The notes below the pieces were generated by a model, which searched no databases, had not been told where the DNA came from, and saw only the letters and a program-made list of their open reading frames with translations. Shown piece after piece: positions 36,086 to 47,300 of a stretch of DNA of 64,000 bases (within the stretch, counting starts at the first letter, position 1; every line of letters starts with the position of its first letter). The DNA is taken from positions 12,732,232 to 12,796,231 of the forward strand of contig CM046299.1 in the NCBI GenBank assembly GCA_025267735.1, read 5' to 3'. A program made the position numbers and the translations under genes. This DNA is from Mactra quadrangularis (taxonomy: Eukaryota; Mollusca; Bivalvia; Venerida; Mactridae).

Positions 36086-37172
36086 CTGCAATATGGTACT
36101 GTTGAGTGGGTGTAATATTTAGATTAACAGATTCGTTGAACAATGAATAAGAAAAAAAATGCTTACTTCTAATATATGAAAACATCATATTAAATTATTA
36201 TTATTATTATTATATACCGGATTTGTGTAGCGCTCTTTTCATATAGAGTATATGTTCAAAAGCGCTTCACAATCATATGCATAATAAGAAATACGAGCTT
36301 AAATAAAAACGAAAATGAAAAATATTAAGAAATGATAAAATATAAAGACATCAACTGAAGACTAATATAAAACTAAGAATTAGTGATCAATAAAGTGCTC
36401 ATAGTAGTTAAAAACAACAACAACAACATAACTGTAAAAGATAGTGAATGAGTGATAATGGATTGTTGGTAGAACGGCAGCCAAATGGTCGATGGGGAAT
36501 CAGGCCGGATGCCACGAAAATCAATGATTGCAAGGTGCAAACGGTGTTAAATCTTAAAAACTTTGATCATTTTTTGAACAAAAAATAGATCCTTGAGTTT
36601 TATTTGAAGTAAAATTGTACTTGCCTTCTTTCAGCGTGTCGGTGTTTGTTATATCCCGTCATTATTTGAACATACAGAAAAGCAGACTACATGCACGTAC
36701 TTCAGAGAGCAAATTGATGAAATTTTACGATTTATTATCAGTTGTATTTCAATAGAAAGTGTTAAAATGTTAAGAAACCAAAGCCGACGGATTATGTTGT
36801 CTTACTTGTTAATTCTTTGTTTTATATATGTTATCTTAAACGCAGTAATACCATTGTATTCATTTTTTTTCTTTTTTTTCATTTGTCACAATGATTTTCC
36901 GGTATTTTTTTTAAATGAAATTTTCAAGAATTTTTATATTGATCAATGGCGTGAATTAGAAACCGCTGGTCTTGTACAGTAACAGTCAAAGACGTGGGGC
37001 ACGGTTCGGGCCACAACAATTAAAAACTCGTATAACGTATGTATATACATGTATATAGGTTATATACAAATAGGTTAAAGACTTGTCAGATATTAGTTGT
37101 CACTATTTTCAACGACGAAAAAATTATCAGAAAAACATTTACAAATCATAAAAAAACTGTTGTTACAGAGCT

Positions 37173-37277
37173 GGGTGCCGTTTCATCAACATTTTCGTAA
37201 ATATTCAACGTGAGTTACGGATAAGTTGGAGTTACGCCACTTCGTAAGTTAAGAAAACGTTGATGAAACGGCACCCC
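37173..37277. mobile_element. 105-bp MITE with GGGTGCCGTTTCATCAAC ends
   Basis: Left GGGTGCCGTTTCATCAACATT and right AACGTTGATGAAACGGCACCCC are inverted. The centre includes GAGTTACG words. It is short and lies between divergent genes. Confidence 0.85.
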
Positions 37278-37570
37278 GGAATACAAAATTGTCTGTTTGT
37301 TACCCTTTACAGTAAAAATTACTCGAATTCCAGACATAGTACACATGTCATATGATCTAATATGCATTATTTCCTTTTTAATAAATATAAAAGATTAATC
37401 AATTATACATGGATCTTAGATGGGCAGACATTGACTTTTTAAAAAAGAATGATTAATCGCCGAGTTTTAGCTTCATCTTATCGTTTTAAACAAGGATCTT
37501 TTATTATTGTTATATAGGGTCCTTGTTTTAAATTAAAGAGATAAGTAATTTTAATTTCTCAGTTTCTTAC

Positions 37571-37645
37571 CAGTACGGGTCCTCAGGTAGTTTTACACGT
37601 GTAACGTTTACGTTTGTAAATGTTTTTGGTGAGTTCGTTGATTCA
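37571..37645 (-). CDS. Most 5' exon found for the minus-strand gene (75 bp)
   Basis: The acceptor TTTTTTATCTTTCAG and donor TACTG/GTAAGA are strong. It encodes ESTNSPKTFTNVNVTRVKLP then EDPY, ends with 2 nt (TG), and starts with 1 nt, so at least one exon lies upstream. The T-R-V-K-L-P motif matches exon 35364-35453. The next exon in phase was not found. Confidence 0.68.
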
Positions 37646-38213
37646 CTGAAAGATAAAAAACTCATTTTAATAGAAACGGAGATTTCAGATAAAAATGATT
37701 GATATCTAGAAAATAAACTTTGAAAGTTTGATTTTCTCTATTCCGTGTAATCAATTATTATTTTCATATAAAGACGAATTATTGATATTATGATATACTC
37801 AATGTCCTTGTATCGCTTTTCAGGATAAATGATAAATTTTATAGTACACAAATGTATTTTCAGTTTAACGGGCTAAAAAATACAAATTCAACTCTGTATG
37901 AATATAAAATATAAACTTGACCAGAACGGCAAAATTTGGGTTCGAATAAATTTAGTGCGAAAGTCGTTATAATCTCCGTGAACCAAAATTTGTAAACCCC
38001 AATCTTTCTTTTCTACATCCGCAAACGTGAGTATACAAGCAGTAGTGAGAGCTCTGTTGTAAATTGCTATATTCTTCCAATATTTGACAAGAAATATATG
38101 AGTTTGAAGTTTATTTGTAAAGCAGAGACATTAATTAAGTATTGTTAAGTTTTTAAACGACACTTGTTGCTCTTGATGGCCGAAAATAGGCCTTAGAAAC
38201 TTACCGGAAGTCG

Positions 38214-38240
38214 CCTTTTCCGTTTATTGCAGTGGGTGGG
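38214..38240 (+). promoter_or_regulatory. Candidate 5' TOP and noncoding first exon of RPS19
   Basis: A CCTTTTCC tract at 38214-38221 looks like the start of a terminal oligopyrimidine (TOP) mRNA, as expected for a ribosomal protein gene, and GGG/GTAATG at 38241 could be its donor. The start site is inferred from this motif only. TOP tracts couple translation to mTOR signalling in animals. Confidence 0.4.
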
Positions 38241-38313
38241 GTAATGCATTGAAGTTATCAACTTCATAAATACATTTATTTACTCATCCAAAATATATTT
38301 TATCTCATTTCAG

Positions 38314-38381
38314 ATGGGTATCTCCGTGAAGGATGTTGGTGCCTATGAGTTCACTAAGGCATTTGCTGCATTTTTGAAAAA
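38314..38381 (+). CDS. RPS19: RPS19 coding exon 1
   Basis: Acceptor TATCTCATTTCAG, then ATGGGT. It ends after 2 nt of a Lys codon at a GTAAGT donor. Confidence 0.95.
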
Positions 38382-41300
38382 GTAAGTGGTATTGAAGTGG
38401 TCTAATTCGAAAGATGACCATGTCACATGTGGGCCGGTTAGCCAAAGAGTAAGAAGCAGTGTGGTCATTATCATACTGTCTAAACCGTTCTATGGAGTCG
38501 GATAGATCGACTGGCGTATAACATCAAATTGCATTTTCATGATTTTTGAAAAAAAATGGGATAGATCTGTTCATTAACTATGATGAATTAGAGCAATGAG
38601 TTAAATTTTGACCCCCTCAGGCTCTGGAAAAAATTGAACTGAATTTACTATGGCACAGTATTCAATTTTAATCTCAGTAGTCATAACCAGATATTAGTGA
38701 CTTTAAATCAGTTTGCTTATAAAAAAAACATCAATTGATTTCTGAATAGGTCTTATTCCTAGTTTTTTTTATGGTAAAAGTAAATATTTAAAAATAGGCA
38801 GTGGCTAGAGTTACAGTACCATAGCATTTTTGGTGGAATAAGCGCATTGAATTGAAAAAAAAATGTGATTTTTCTACTAATTAACTGCTGAGTTTTGTGT
38901 AAAATTGCTGACTTGGTAATTGGTAATACATGGGTATTTTTATCACGAGATTGTTAATATTCTTGTTAATATCGTAAAGATTTGATGTGGAATGACAAAC
39001 TGGATGTTTTCACAAAAACATTGACTTTCTATCAATTCAGTTAATGTTTTCCCCCCAAGTAGGCCTTATAAGCACTTCTTATCATGCTAAATTCCCATTT
39101 TTTGTTAAGTCAATTTAATGTTTGAAAATTGTTGACTTTCTTACTAGACACTTGCAAATTATTCATAATAAAAGTTACTATAGAAATTGCCTATTTGCTT
39201 TAAATTCCATCCAAATTTTACTTATGCAGTCGAAATTGTTGCGCAAGTAAACATATCGCCGTATATTAAACAACTTCCATTACTCTAGAACCTGGTTCTA
39301 GAGTTACGGTACTGTTACTGTAGCCACTGTCTAAAAAAATAAGGCCAATGGCCTCAAGTATGCAACTGATTCTCGTTGAGCCCCAGCCTTAACAGGGCCC
39401 AACAGTTCCAACCCAAGTCATGGGTAAGGCTTGATTCCCATTATTAGTGTCGGGTCTTTTCACATTTTAAGTTGCTTGTTCTGATGTTTAAACTTTGTCA
39501 CCCAGTTTATTGTGAAAATGATTTTCTCATGTGTGCCAATATTAAACTACATGTACTTTTTTCATACTATCAATATAATTATACTACAAATGTTTGATTC
39601 TAGATCTGGTAAAATGAAGGTGCCAGAATGGACTGATTTCAGCAAAACTGGTCCATACAAAGAATTGCCTCCAAGCGAGTCTGACTGGTACTTTATTAGA
39701 GCTGGTAAGTGGATTATTGATATTTGTTTAAATTCTTTGTAGATCTACAATAAGCTCATTTGCTGTGAAAATTCATGATTCCCAATTCATGATGACTATT
39801 TTCAGCTTGATGACCAGTGAAAGTCTATTACTGATTTAATTCTGAGATGGGAATTGGTGAATGTAACTTCAGATATTTTTTCAAATATTTATTGAGATAG
39901 CTGAGAAGTTTTATTTTCTTATTTTTAATCACTAACATTATTTATGTGAGATAATAGTTTTTTTTAGAAGAGTGCAACCTTTGTAAAGCGACATCCTGGG
40001 AATTTTGAAAATGTATCAGTCTCAAAAATCAAATTTAGCAGAATATTTTGTACATGGCATAGAAAACAGTTTTTCAATAATTATGTTAATAACTTCGTTT
40101 GCTTTGACATAGATGCACTGGGACAAACAATGCTTTTTTCAGCTTAATAAACCCATTTAAGAAATAAGGCCATGCCAAATTGGAATTATGTTAAGCGTCA
40201 ACTCAAATTTGACAAACCTACGTACCTATTCACAAAAACACACAAACCGAAAACGAAAACATAATTTTTTACAGCAAAAAACAATGCATTATATATATTT
40301 TTCAATAGAATAACATCCTCATAATATGAAAAAAGGTCTGAATTTAATACAAAATGACTAGGGTTTTCTTCACGTAAAATATATATTATATTAATGACGC
40401 GGTTATGATAAATTGCTTACGATGAATAACGTCGTTGCCAAACTCAATTTTTCCTGAATTAAATTGTCGTATCGAATCCCGAAACATCGAAATTATTTAA
40501 GAAAATTTTACCAACAATTTTGTTTTTTATTTTGATTTAGAACTCTTAAACCTAGGCGCAGGCGGACGCTTAACAAAATTCAGATATGGCATGGCCTAAG
40601 TTGTTAGCATACATGTTTATATAAATAGTTCCAATGATGATCATTTCTCTCTTGAATAAACCATGAGAGTTAATACTGATTTAATGAGTCTGACAGGGAC
40701 TAGTTTTGATGTTGAAAAATTGATACAGAATTTGTATACCATTAAAATTTAATTATTTGTGTTTTATTATACCCCCGCTTCGAAGAAGAGGGGGGGTATA
40801 CTGTTTTACCCTTGTCCGTCCGTCCGTTATGAAATTTCCGTCGCAGTTTTCTCAGCAACTATATCATGCAGCAGCCTAATACTTTGCATATTGCTTCATC
40901 CCATAGTCCCATGTGGTGTTAAGCGATTTCATCCTCCTTGCTCATCTACTTCCTGTTTGTCGCATATTTTTAGATTTTGGCGGGGGTATTACTAGTGAGC
41001 ATTAGCTCACAGATTTACTTGTTTTTAATCACTAACATTATTTATGTGAGTAAGTTTTTTTTTAGAAGAGTGCAACCTTTGTAAAGCGACATCCTGGGAA
41101 TTTTGAAAATGTATCAGTCTCAAAATCAAATTTAGCAGAATATTTTGTACATGGCATAAAAAACAGTTTTTCGATGATTATGTTAATAACTTAGTTTGCT
41201 TTGACATAGATGCCCTGGGACAAATAATGCTTTTTTCAGCTTAATAAACCCATTTAAGAAATCAGTTGCTTGCATACATGTTTATATAAATAGTTCCAAT

Positions 41301-44300
41301 GATGATCATTTCTCTCTTGAATGAACCATGAGAGTTAATACTGATTTAATGAGTCTGACTGGGACTAGTTTTGATGTTGAAAAATTGATACAGAATTTGT
41401 ATACCATTAAAATTTAATTATTTGTGTTTTATTATACTCCCGCTTCGAAGAAGAGGGGGGGTATACTGTTTTACCCTTGTCCGTCCGTCCGTGCGTCCGT
41501 CCGTTATGAAATTTCCGTCGCAGTTTTCTCAGCAACTATATCATGCAGCAGCCTAATACTTTGCATATTGCTTCATCCCATAGTCCCATGTGGTGTAAAG
41601 CGATTTCATGCTCCTTGCTCATCTACTTCCTGTTTGTCGCATATTTTTAGATTTTTGCGGGGGTATCACTAGTGAGCATTAGCTCACAGATTTACTTGTT
41701 GTTCCAATGATGATCTTTTTCTCTCTTGAATAAACCATGAGAGTACAAACTGATTTAATGAGTCTGATTGGAACATGTTTACTTGTTGAATAAATACATC
41801 AAATTGTTATTGTTCTGAAAACATTCTAGTGTTATTAAATATTGGTGATTTAAAATTTTATACTTGATAATTAAAGTTTTGATGATCAATAAGCTATACA
41901 CGTTGGTTAGATTTTTACAATTGGTTTCCCCATGTTAAGTAGCTGACTATAGCAAATCCTCATTACAAATAAAATCTTCCCCAGATGATTACATAAGGCA
42001 CTGCACATGCAGTTAAAGGGATCCTTTCTACTTCTTTTGACGCTTTGATTATTTCAAGTCCATATTGTAACGCCTTTAATGTCTTGCCCTTTTCAGTAGT
42101 CATTTTTGCTATGTTACATTTGTAGTAAAACATCTTATTAACCAGGCATTATGTCAGTTAAAAGATATACCATTTGAGTAAAAAAATTTAATTAATTTTA
42201 TCAATTTGATAAGCACTTAGTTTTGCTGTCATATTATGAAAATATGATCTACAATTTAGAGTATTTGCTGTTAGGAGCAAAAAATTTTGTTATGCACAAA
42301 TTCCTTGTGTATCCATGATATTGTTGTCATGAATCAAAGATAATTGTGTGCTATATAAATTGTTGATTGATGAAAAACAGTTAAAGGTTTAATTACTCTA
42401 ATTGTTGCTTACTCTCATACATTGTTCAATTTCTCAAATGACCACCTGATGTTCGAAATTATCATTCTTGAAAGTTTTCAGTATTAATAATGTAATCAGT
42501 ATTTTGTACTGTATTATTAGAATAGATTACCCTATGTTATTTGTATGAAATTGTCTATTTCTGTATTTTGAAAATTAGCGACGTTCAACCATGTATAAAT
42601 TTTTTCTATAGGTATGCAGGGTTATCATGAGGATTGTCCAGTCAGGAAATTCCAGTGGTAGAAAATACCATGATCTTAATTGCTTGTTAACTCAATTTTT
42701 GTTTTGTTGGAAATGCTCTAAAATGTGAAGATAATTCTATTTAAGTATACAGCATTGTGGACTGATCAATTTCAGCATTTAGTTTGTATCCCTGTGTAAG
42801 GAGCTAAACATCTTCGTTATGCACAAATTCTATGTGTATCCATGATATTGTTGTCATGTAATAGAAATAATTGTGTGCTATATAAAAGTTGATTGATGAA
42901 AAACAGTTAAAGGTTTATTTACTCTAATTGTTGCTTACTCTCATACATTGTTCAATTTCTCAAATGGCCACCTGATGTTCAAAATTATCAATCTTACCAA
43001 TCCATGATAAAGATACTGTAAAGAACCCATAATTGTATACAGGGTTAGCATGAGTATTGCCTGGTCTGGAAATTCTGAATTTTAGGTGTTAGAAAAAAGC
43101 ATTATTTTGATTGCTTGTTAACTTAACCATATATGTTGTCTGAAAATACATTGAAATGCTCTAAATGTGTAAATAATTACATTAAATTGTATACATGTAG
43201 CATTGTTGACTTCCCAATGTCAGCATTCAGTTGGTATTCCCATGTAAGGAGTCCAACATCTTTGTTATGCACAAATTCTATGTGTATCCATGATATTTTT
43301 GTCATGTAATAGAAATAATTGTGTGCTATATAAATTGTTGTTTGATGAAAAACAGTTAAAGGTTTATTTACTCTAATTGTTGCTTACTCTCATACATTGT
43401 TCAATTTCTCAAAATGTCAAATCATTCAAATGGCCACCTGATGTTCAAAATTATCAATTTTACCCAACCATGATTAAGATACTGTAAAGAACCCATAATT
43501 GTATACAGGGTTAGCATGAGCATTGCCTGGTCAGGAAATTCCAGTGATAAACAAAAGCATAATTATGAATCATTGCTTGTTAACTTAGCAATATATGTTG
43601 TCTGAAAATACATTGAAATGCTCTAAAGTTATTTGTGTCAATAATTACACTTAATTGTAACGTATGTAGCATTGTGGACTTCTCAATCAGTCAGTGTCAG
43701 CATTTAGTTGGTATTCCCAAGTAAGGAGTCCAACATCTTTGTTATGCACAAATTCTATATTTATCCATGATATTTTTGTCATGTAATAGAAATAATTGTG
43801 TGCTATATAAATTGTTGATTGATGAAAAACAGTTAAAGGTTTAATTACTCTAATTGTTGCTTACTCTCATACATTGTTCAATTTCTCAAATAGCCACCTG
43901 ATGTTTAAAATTATCAATCTTACCAATCCATGATAAAGTTTCTGTAAAGAACCTATGATTGTATACAGGGTTAGCATGAGTATTGCCTGGTCTGGAAATT
44001 CTGAATTTTAGGTGTTAGAAAAAAGCATTATTTTGATTGCTTGTTAACTTAACCATATACATTGTCTGAAAATACATTGAAATGCTTTAAATGTGTTAAT
44101 AATTGCATTAAATTGTATACATGTAGCATTGTGGACTTCTCAATGTCAGCATTTAGTTGGTATTCCCATGTAAGGAGTCCAACATCTTTGTTATTCACAA
44201 ATTCTATGTGTATCCATGATATTGTTGTCATGTATTAATAATTGTGTGCTATATAAATTGTTGATTGATGAAAAACAGTTAAAGGTTTATTTACTCTAAT

Positions 44301-47300
44301 TGTTGCTTACTCTCATACATTGTTTTAATTTCTCAAAATGTCATATCATTCAAATGGCCACCTGATGTTCAAAAATTATCAATTTTACCATCCATGAATG
44401 ATGATTAAGATACTGTAAAGAACCCATAATTGTATACAGGGTTAGCATGAGCATTGTTTGGTCTGGAAAATCCAGTGGTAAACAAAAAGCATAATTATAA
44501 TTGCTTGTTAACTTAGCAATATATGTTGTCTGAAAATACATTGAAATGCTCTAAATGTGTTATTAATCACATTAAATTGTATACATGTAGCATTGTGGAC
44601 TTCTCAATGTCAGCATTTAGTTTGTTTTCCCATGTAAGGAGCCCAACATCTTCATTATGCACAAATTCTATGTGTATCCATGATATTGTTGTCATGTAAT
44701 AGAAATAATTGTGTGCTATATAAATTGTTGATTGATGAAAAACAGTTACAGGTTTATTTACTCTAATTGTTGCTTACTCTCGTACATTGTTTTAATTTCT
44801 TTAATCGGCACCTGGTTATCCGAGTTATGCCAAGTTAGCATGATTATTGTCTGGCCAGTGAACTCCTGCAGTAGAAAACTAAACATTGAGCTATTTTCAT
44901 TGCTTGTAAACTCAATCTGATTAAAACCCGATCTAAAATTTTACCGCTCGCATACTCGCTGATTTAGATCTGGCCTTTTCCAAACGAAGGTCACGTTCAG
45001 GTGACCTTTTCTCATCATAATATTCATGACTAAATTGTTATGATACGTAACTTGTTTACATCGTCTACGTCACGCAATTTGAAATGAGCCACCCAATCGC
45101 AGACTGTGAATAATACCGCTGTTAAATTGGCATGCAAACCTTGGTCTAAAAATAGAAATTACGAAATCAAAATGTGATTAATAGTATTTTCGTCTAGATG
45201 AAAGCTACACATTGATTGGTCTACACAAAGTTCATCTCGACGTGACCTTGCATTGACTAAGTAGAGATCCAGTATGACAACGCGAGTAGAACAGGATCTC
45301 TGTTTACGGAGATTGTTGTAAACTAGGCAATAAATTTCTGAAGTTATAAAAATGTCTAGATATTGCCATATAATTCCATAAAGAGAACTTTACTTTGCAA
45401 TATAGGTGTTTTACCAATCCTACTTGTGTAGTACAAGTTTTACAAATGGTTCCCATTGTTTGTTTGTATATTTTCAGCATCACTGTGCAGACATTTATAC
45501 ATCAAGTCACCTACTGGTGTTGGTTGTTTCAAAAGAATCTATGGAGGTAAGCCAAAAACATAATTTTTAGAATGGTCTTGTATGCCTGCAGCTAGTTGTA
45601 AACCCTTGCATGAAAATTTTACAATAATGTCAATTTCCCTCCATTAATAGGATATATGGAGAAGTTTCCAGCCTTGTGGAAGGGTAGGCGAGTACTGGAT
45701 ATTGACCAAGGTTCAGGAAAGCTAGGTTTGGTGTGCTTGATGCTGTAAAATAACCAAAATGTGTTGACATGGTGTTTAACCCAGTAAAGCAAACAAATAT
45801 TGTTGACTGTACATGTCTGCAGTTATTTGCTATGTTTGCTGTAGTTAGCAATGTAATCATATTGTCTACAGAAGTCTGATTTCAGCCATAATCTTGTTGA
45901 AATCTAACTGGATAATGCTAGAGGCTGTACCAAATGATAAGTGTGGTTACATCTATTTTAATAGCTCAGTATTTTATTACAGATTTTATATTTGTCCCTA
46001 TGATGAATAAACTTATCTTTATACACCATGAAAGTATTATACTGATTTAATTCTGAGTTGGGACATGTAGATTTTAATTTAGTTTTTTTTTTTTGGAGCC
46101 TGAATAAAAGGTCTTCCATGGAATAACTTTTGAAATCTTGAAATTCAGTAAATTTGGAAATGTTTCATTGTTTTCTATGATGCTATGTTTGTCTTAATGT
46201 TGAATGTATGAATCTTGAAACATGAAGAAGGTATTTATAACTGACATTCTAACTAAATAACATGGAAAGATAATTGATTTATTATACCCCCGCTTCGAAG
46301 AAGAGGGTGGTATACTATTTTACCCTTGTCTGTGCGTCCGTTCGTTACAAAATTTCTGTCGCAGTTTTCTCAGCAACTATAACATGCAGCAGCCTAATAC
46401 TTTGCATATTGCTTCATCCCATAGTCCCATGTGGTGTAAAGCGATTTCATGCTCCTTGCTCATCTACTTCCTGTTAGTCGCATATTTTTAGATTTTTGCG
46501 GGGGTATCACTAGTGAGCATTAGCTCACAGATTTACTTGTTTCATTTTGTTAGAAAAGTAAGACATGTTTTAACATGCATTTCATTGAGTGAAAGTGATC
46601 ATGGCTTGTCTTGAAGTTGACAATTTTTGGGGCCATGAGAAAGGGCTCTTCTCATATAAAAGCTTCAGTGGTCATGACATAGCACTGTTGTCTAGTCAAA
46701 ACCTCGTAACTTTACCTTTTTTGAATGGAAGTTATGAGGTTTTGACTAGACAACAATGATATGATATTTAATTAAAATATAACAGTAGAATCAGACTCTG
46801 TAGGATCCCAATCTCTGTATTACTCTGTACCCTTGTTGTATAGGATCTCCAGACATCGCACTGAGGGTCATTTCGAGACAATTTTGTGTGGAACATTCAG
46901 TGTGTAGCTGAAGACGAAACACTTATAATAGTCTAGTGATTTCGTAATTTTTATTTTTAGACCATGTTAGGTGTGCTTATTTAACAACAATGTTATTATA
47001 TTCCCAGGCTGTGATTGTACAGTATTTTGAAAATTGCTTCATATAGTCAATGTAAACTAGTCACTTAGCACAATGATTCGGTCATGAATGTTAAAAAGCA
47101 AAGATCATTAATATAATAGCCATGGTCTTGGTTGGACACTAACACTGTTACAGTGTCCTTGGATTCCGAGGATCTCAAATTCTTTGGAGAAATCCCAGTA
47201 ATTCTCAGAGAGAGATTCCATCAGGATCCTTATAATTTGCCCTTAGGCTGAATTGTTTATTACAATTTTTGACTGCAAGTATATTTCAAAGTTTTTTGTC

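Larger units (their letters stand above)
1510..37645 (-). other. Unidentified multi-exon gene on the minus strand (overall span)
   Basis: Exons were found as coding-looking segments flanked by good AG and GT sites, then checked for phase. In transcription order the supported ones are 37645-37571, 35806-35743, 35453-35364, 30833-30603, 30503-30484, 29651-29455, 14504-14336, 11805-11646, 7605-7533, 6816-6790, 4895-4671, 3098-3009 and 1595-1510. Phases join without conflict for 35806 to 35453, for the run 30833, 30503, 29651, 14504, 11805, and for 7605 to the stop at 1510. One link is missing between 11646 and 7605 (an exon starting with 2 nt and ending in phase 0 is needed) and one between 37571 and 35806; 35364 to 30833 relies on two weak exons. 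The protein is basic, rich in Pro, Ser and Thr, with no membrane segment and no domain I recognise. Motifs such as SSKWVTEKQDNF recall axonemal microtubule-binding proteins, which is only a guess. It could be more than one gene. Confidence 0.6.
39922..41700 (+). repeat. Tandem segmental duplication in RPS19 intron
   Basis: Block 39922-41023 is repeated as 41024-41700 (starting TTTTTAATCACTAACATTATTTATGTGAG). Each copy contains a snoRNA-like unit and the hairpin-ended repeat. The first copy is longer because of a 429-bp MITE (40168-40596). Identity outside the insertion is high, with small indels. Confidence 0.9.

Noticed and set aside
36767..36982. Short membrane-protein-like ORF on the plus strand
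   Set aside because: Hydrophobic residues come from T-rich DNA, as in many AT-rich stretches; no supporting context.
38578..38640. Another C/D snoRNA in the first RPS19 coding intron
   Set aside because: ATGATGA and CTGA words are present about 60 bases apart, but there is no terminal stem and no resemblance to the other units.
40765..41023. Helitron end
   Set aside because: There is a 3' hairpin, but no CTRR after it and no TC start; kept as an unclassified repeat.
42230..44880. CRISPR-like array
   Set aside because: Units are 450-530 bp, diverged and intronic in a eukaryotic gene; there are no short identical repeats with unique spacers.
40759..46477. Three similar ORFs starting with YYTPASKK or near variants as a gene family
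   Set aside because: They are the same dispersed repeat with terminal hairpins, in RPS19 introns; frames are broken between copies and no domain is present.
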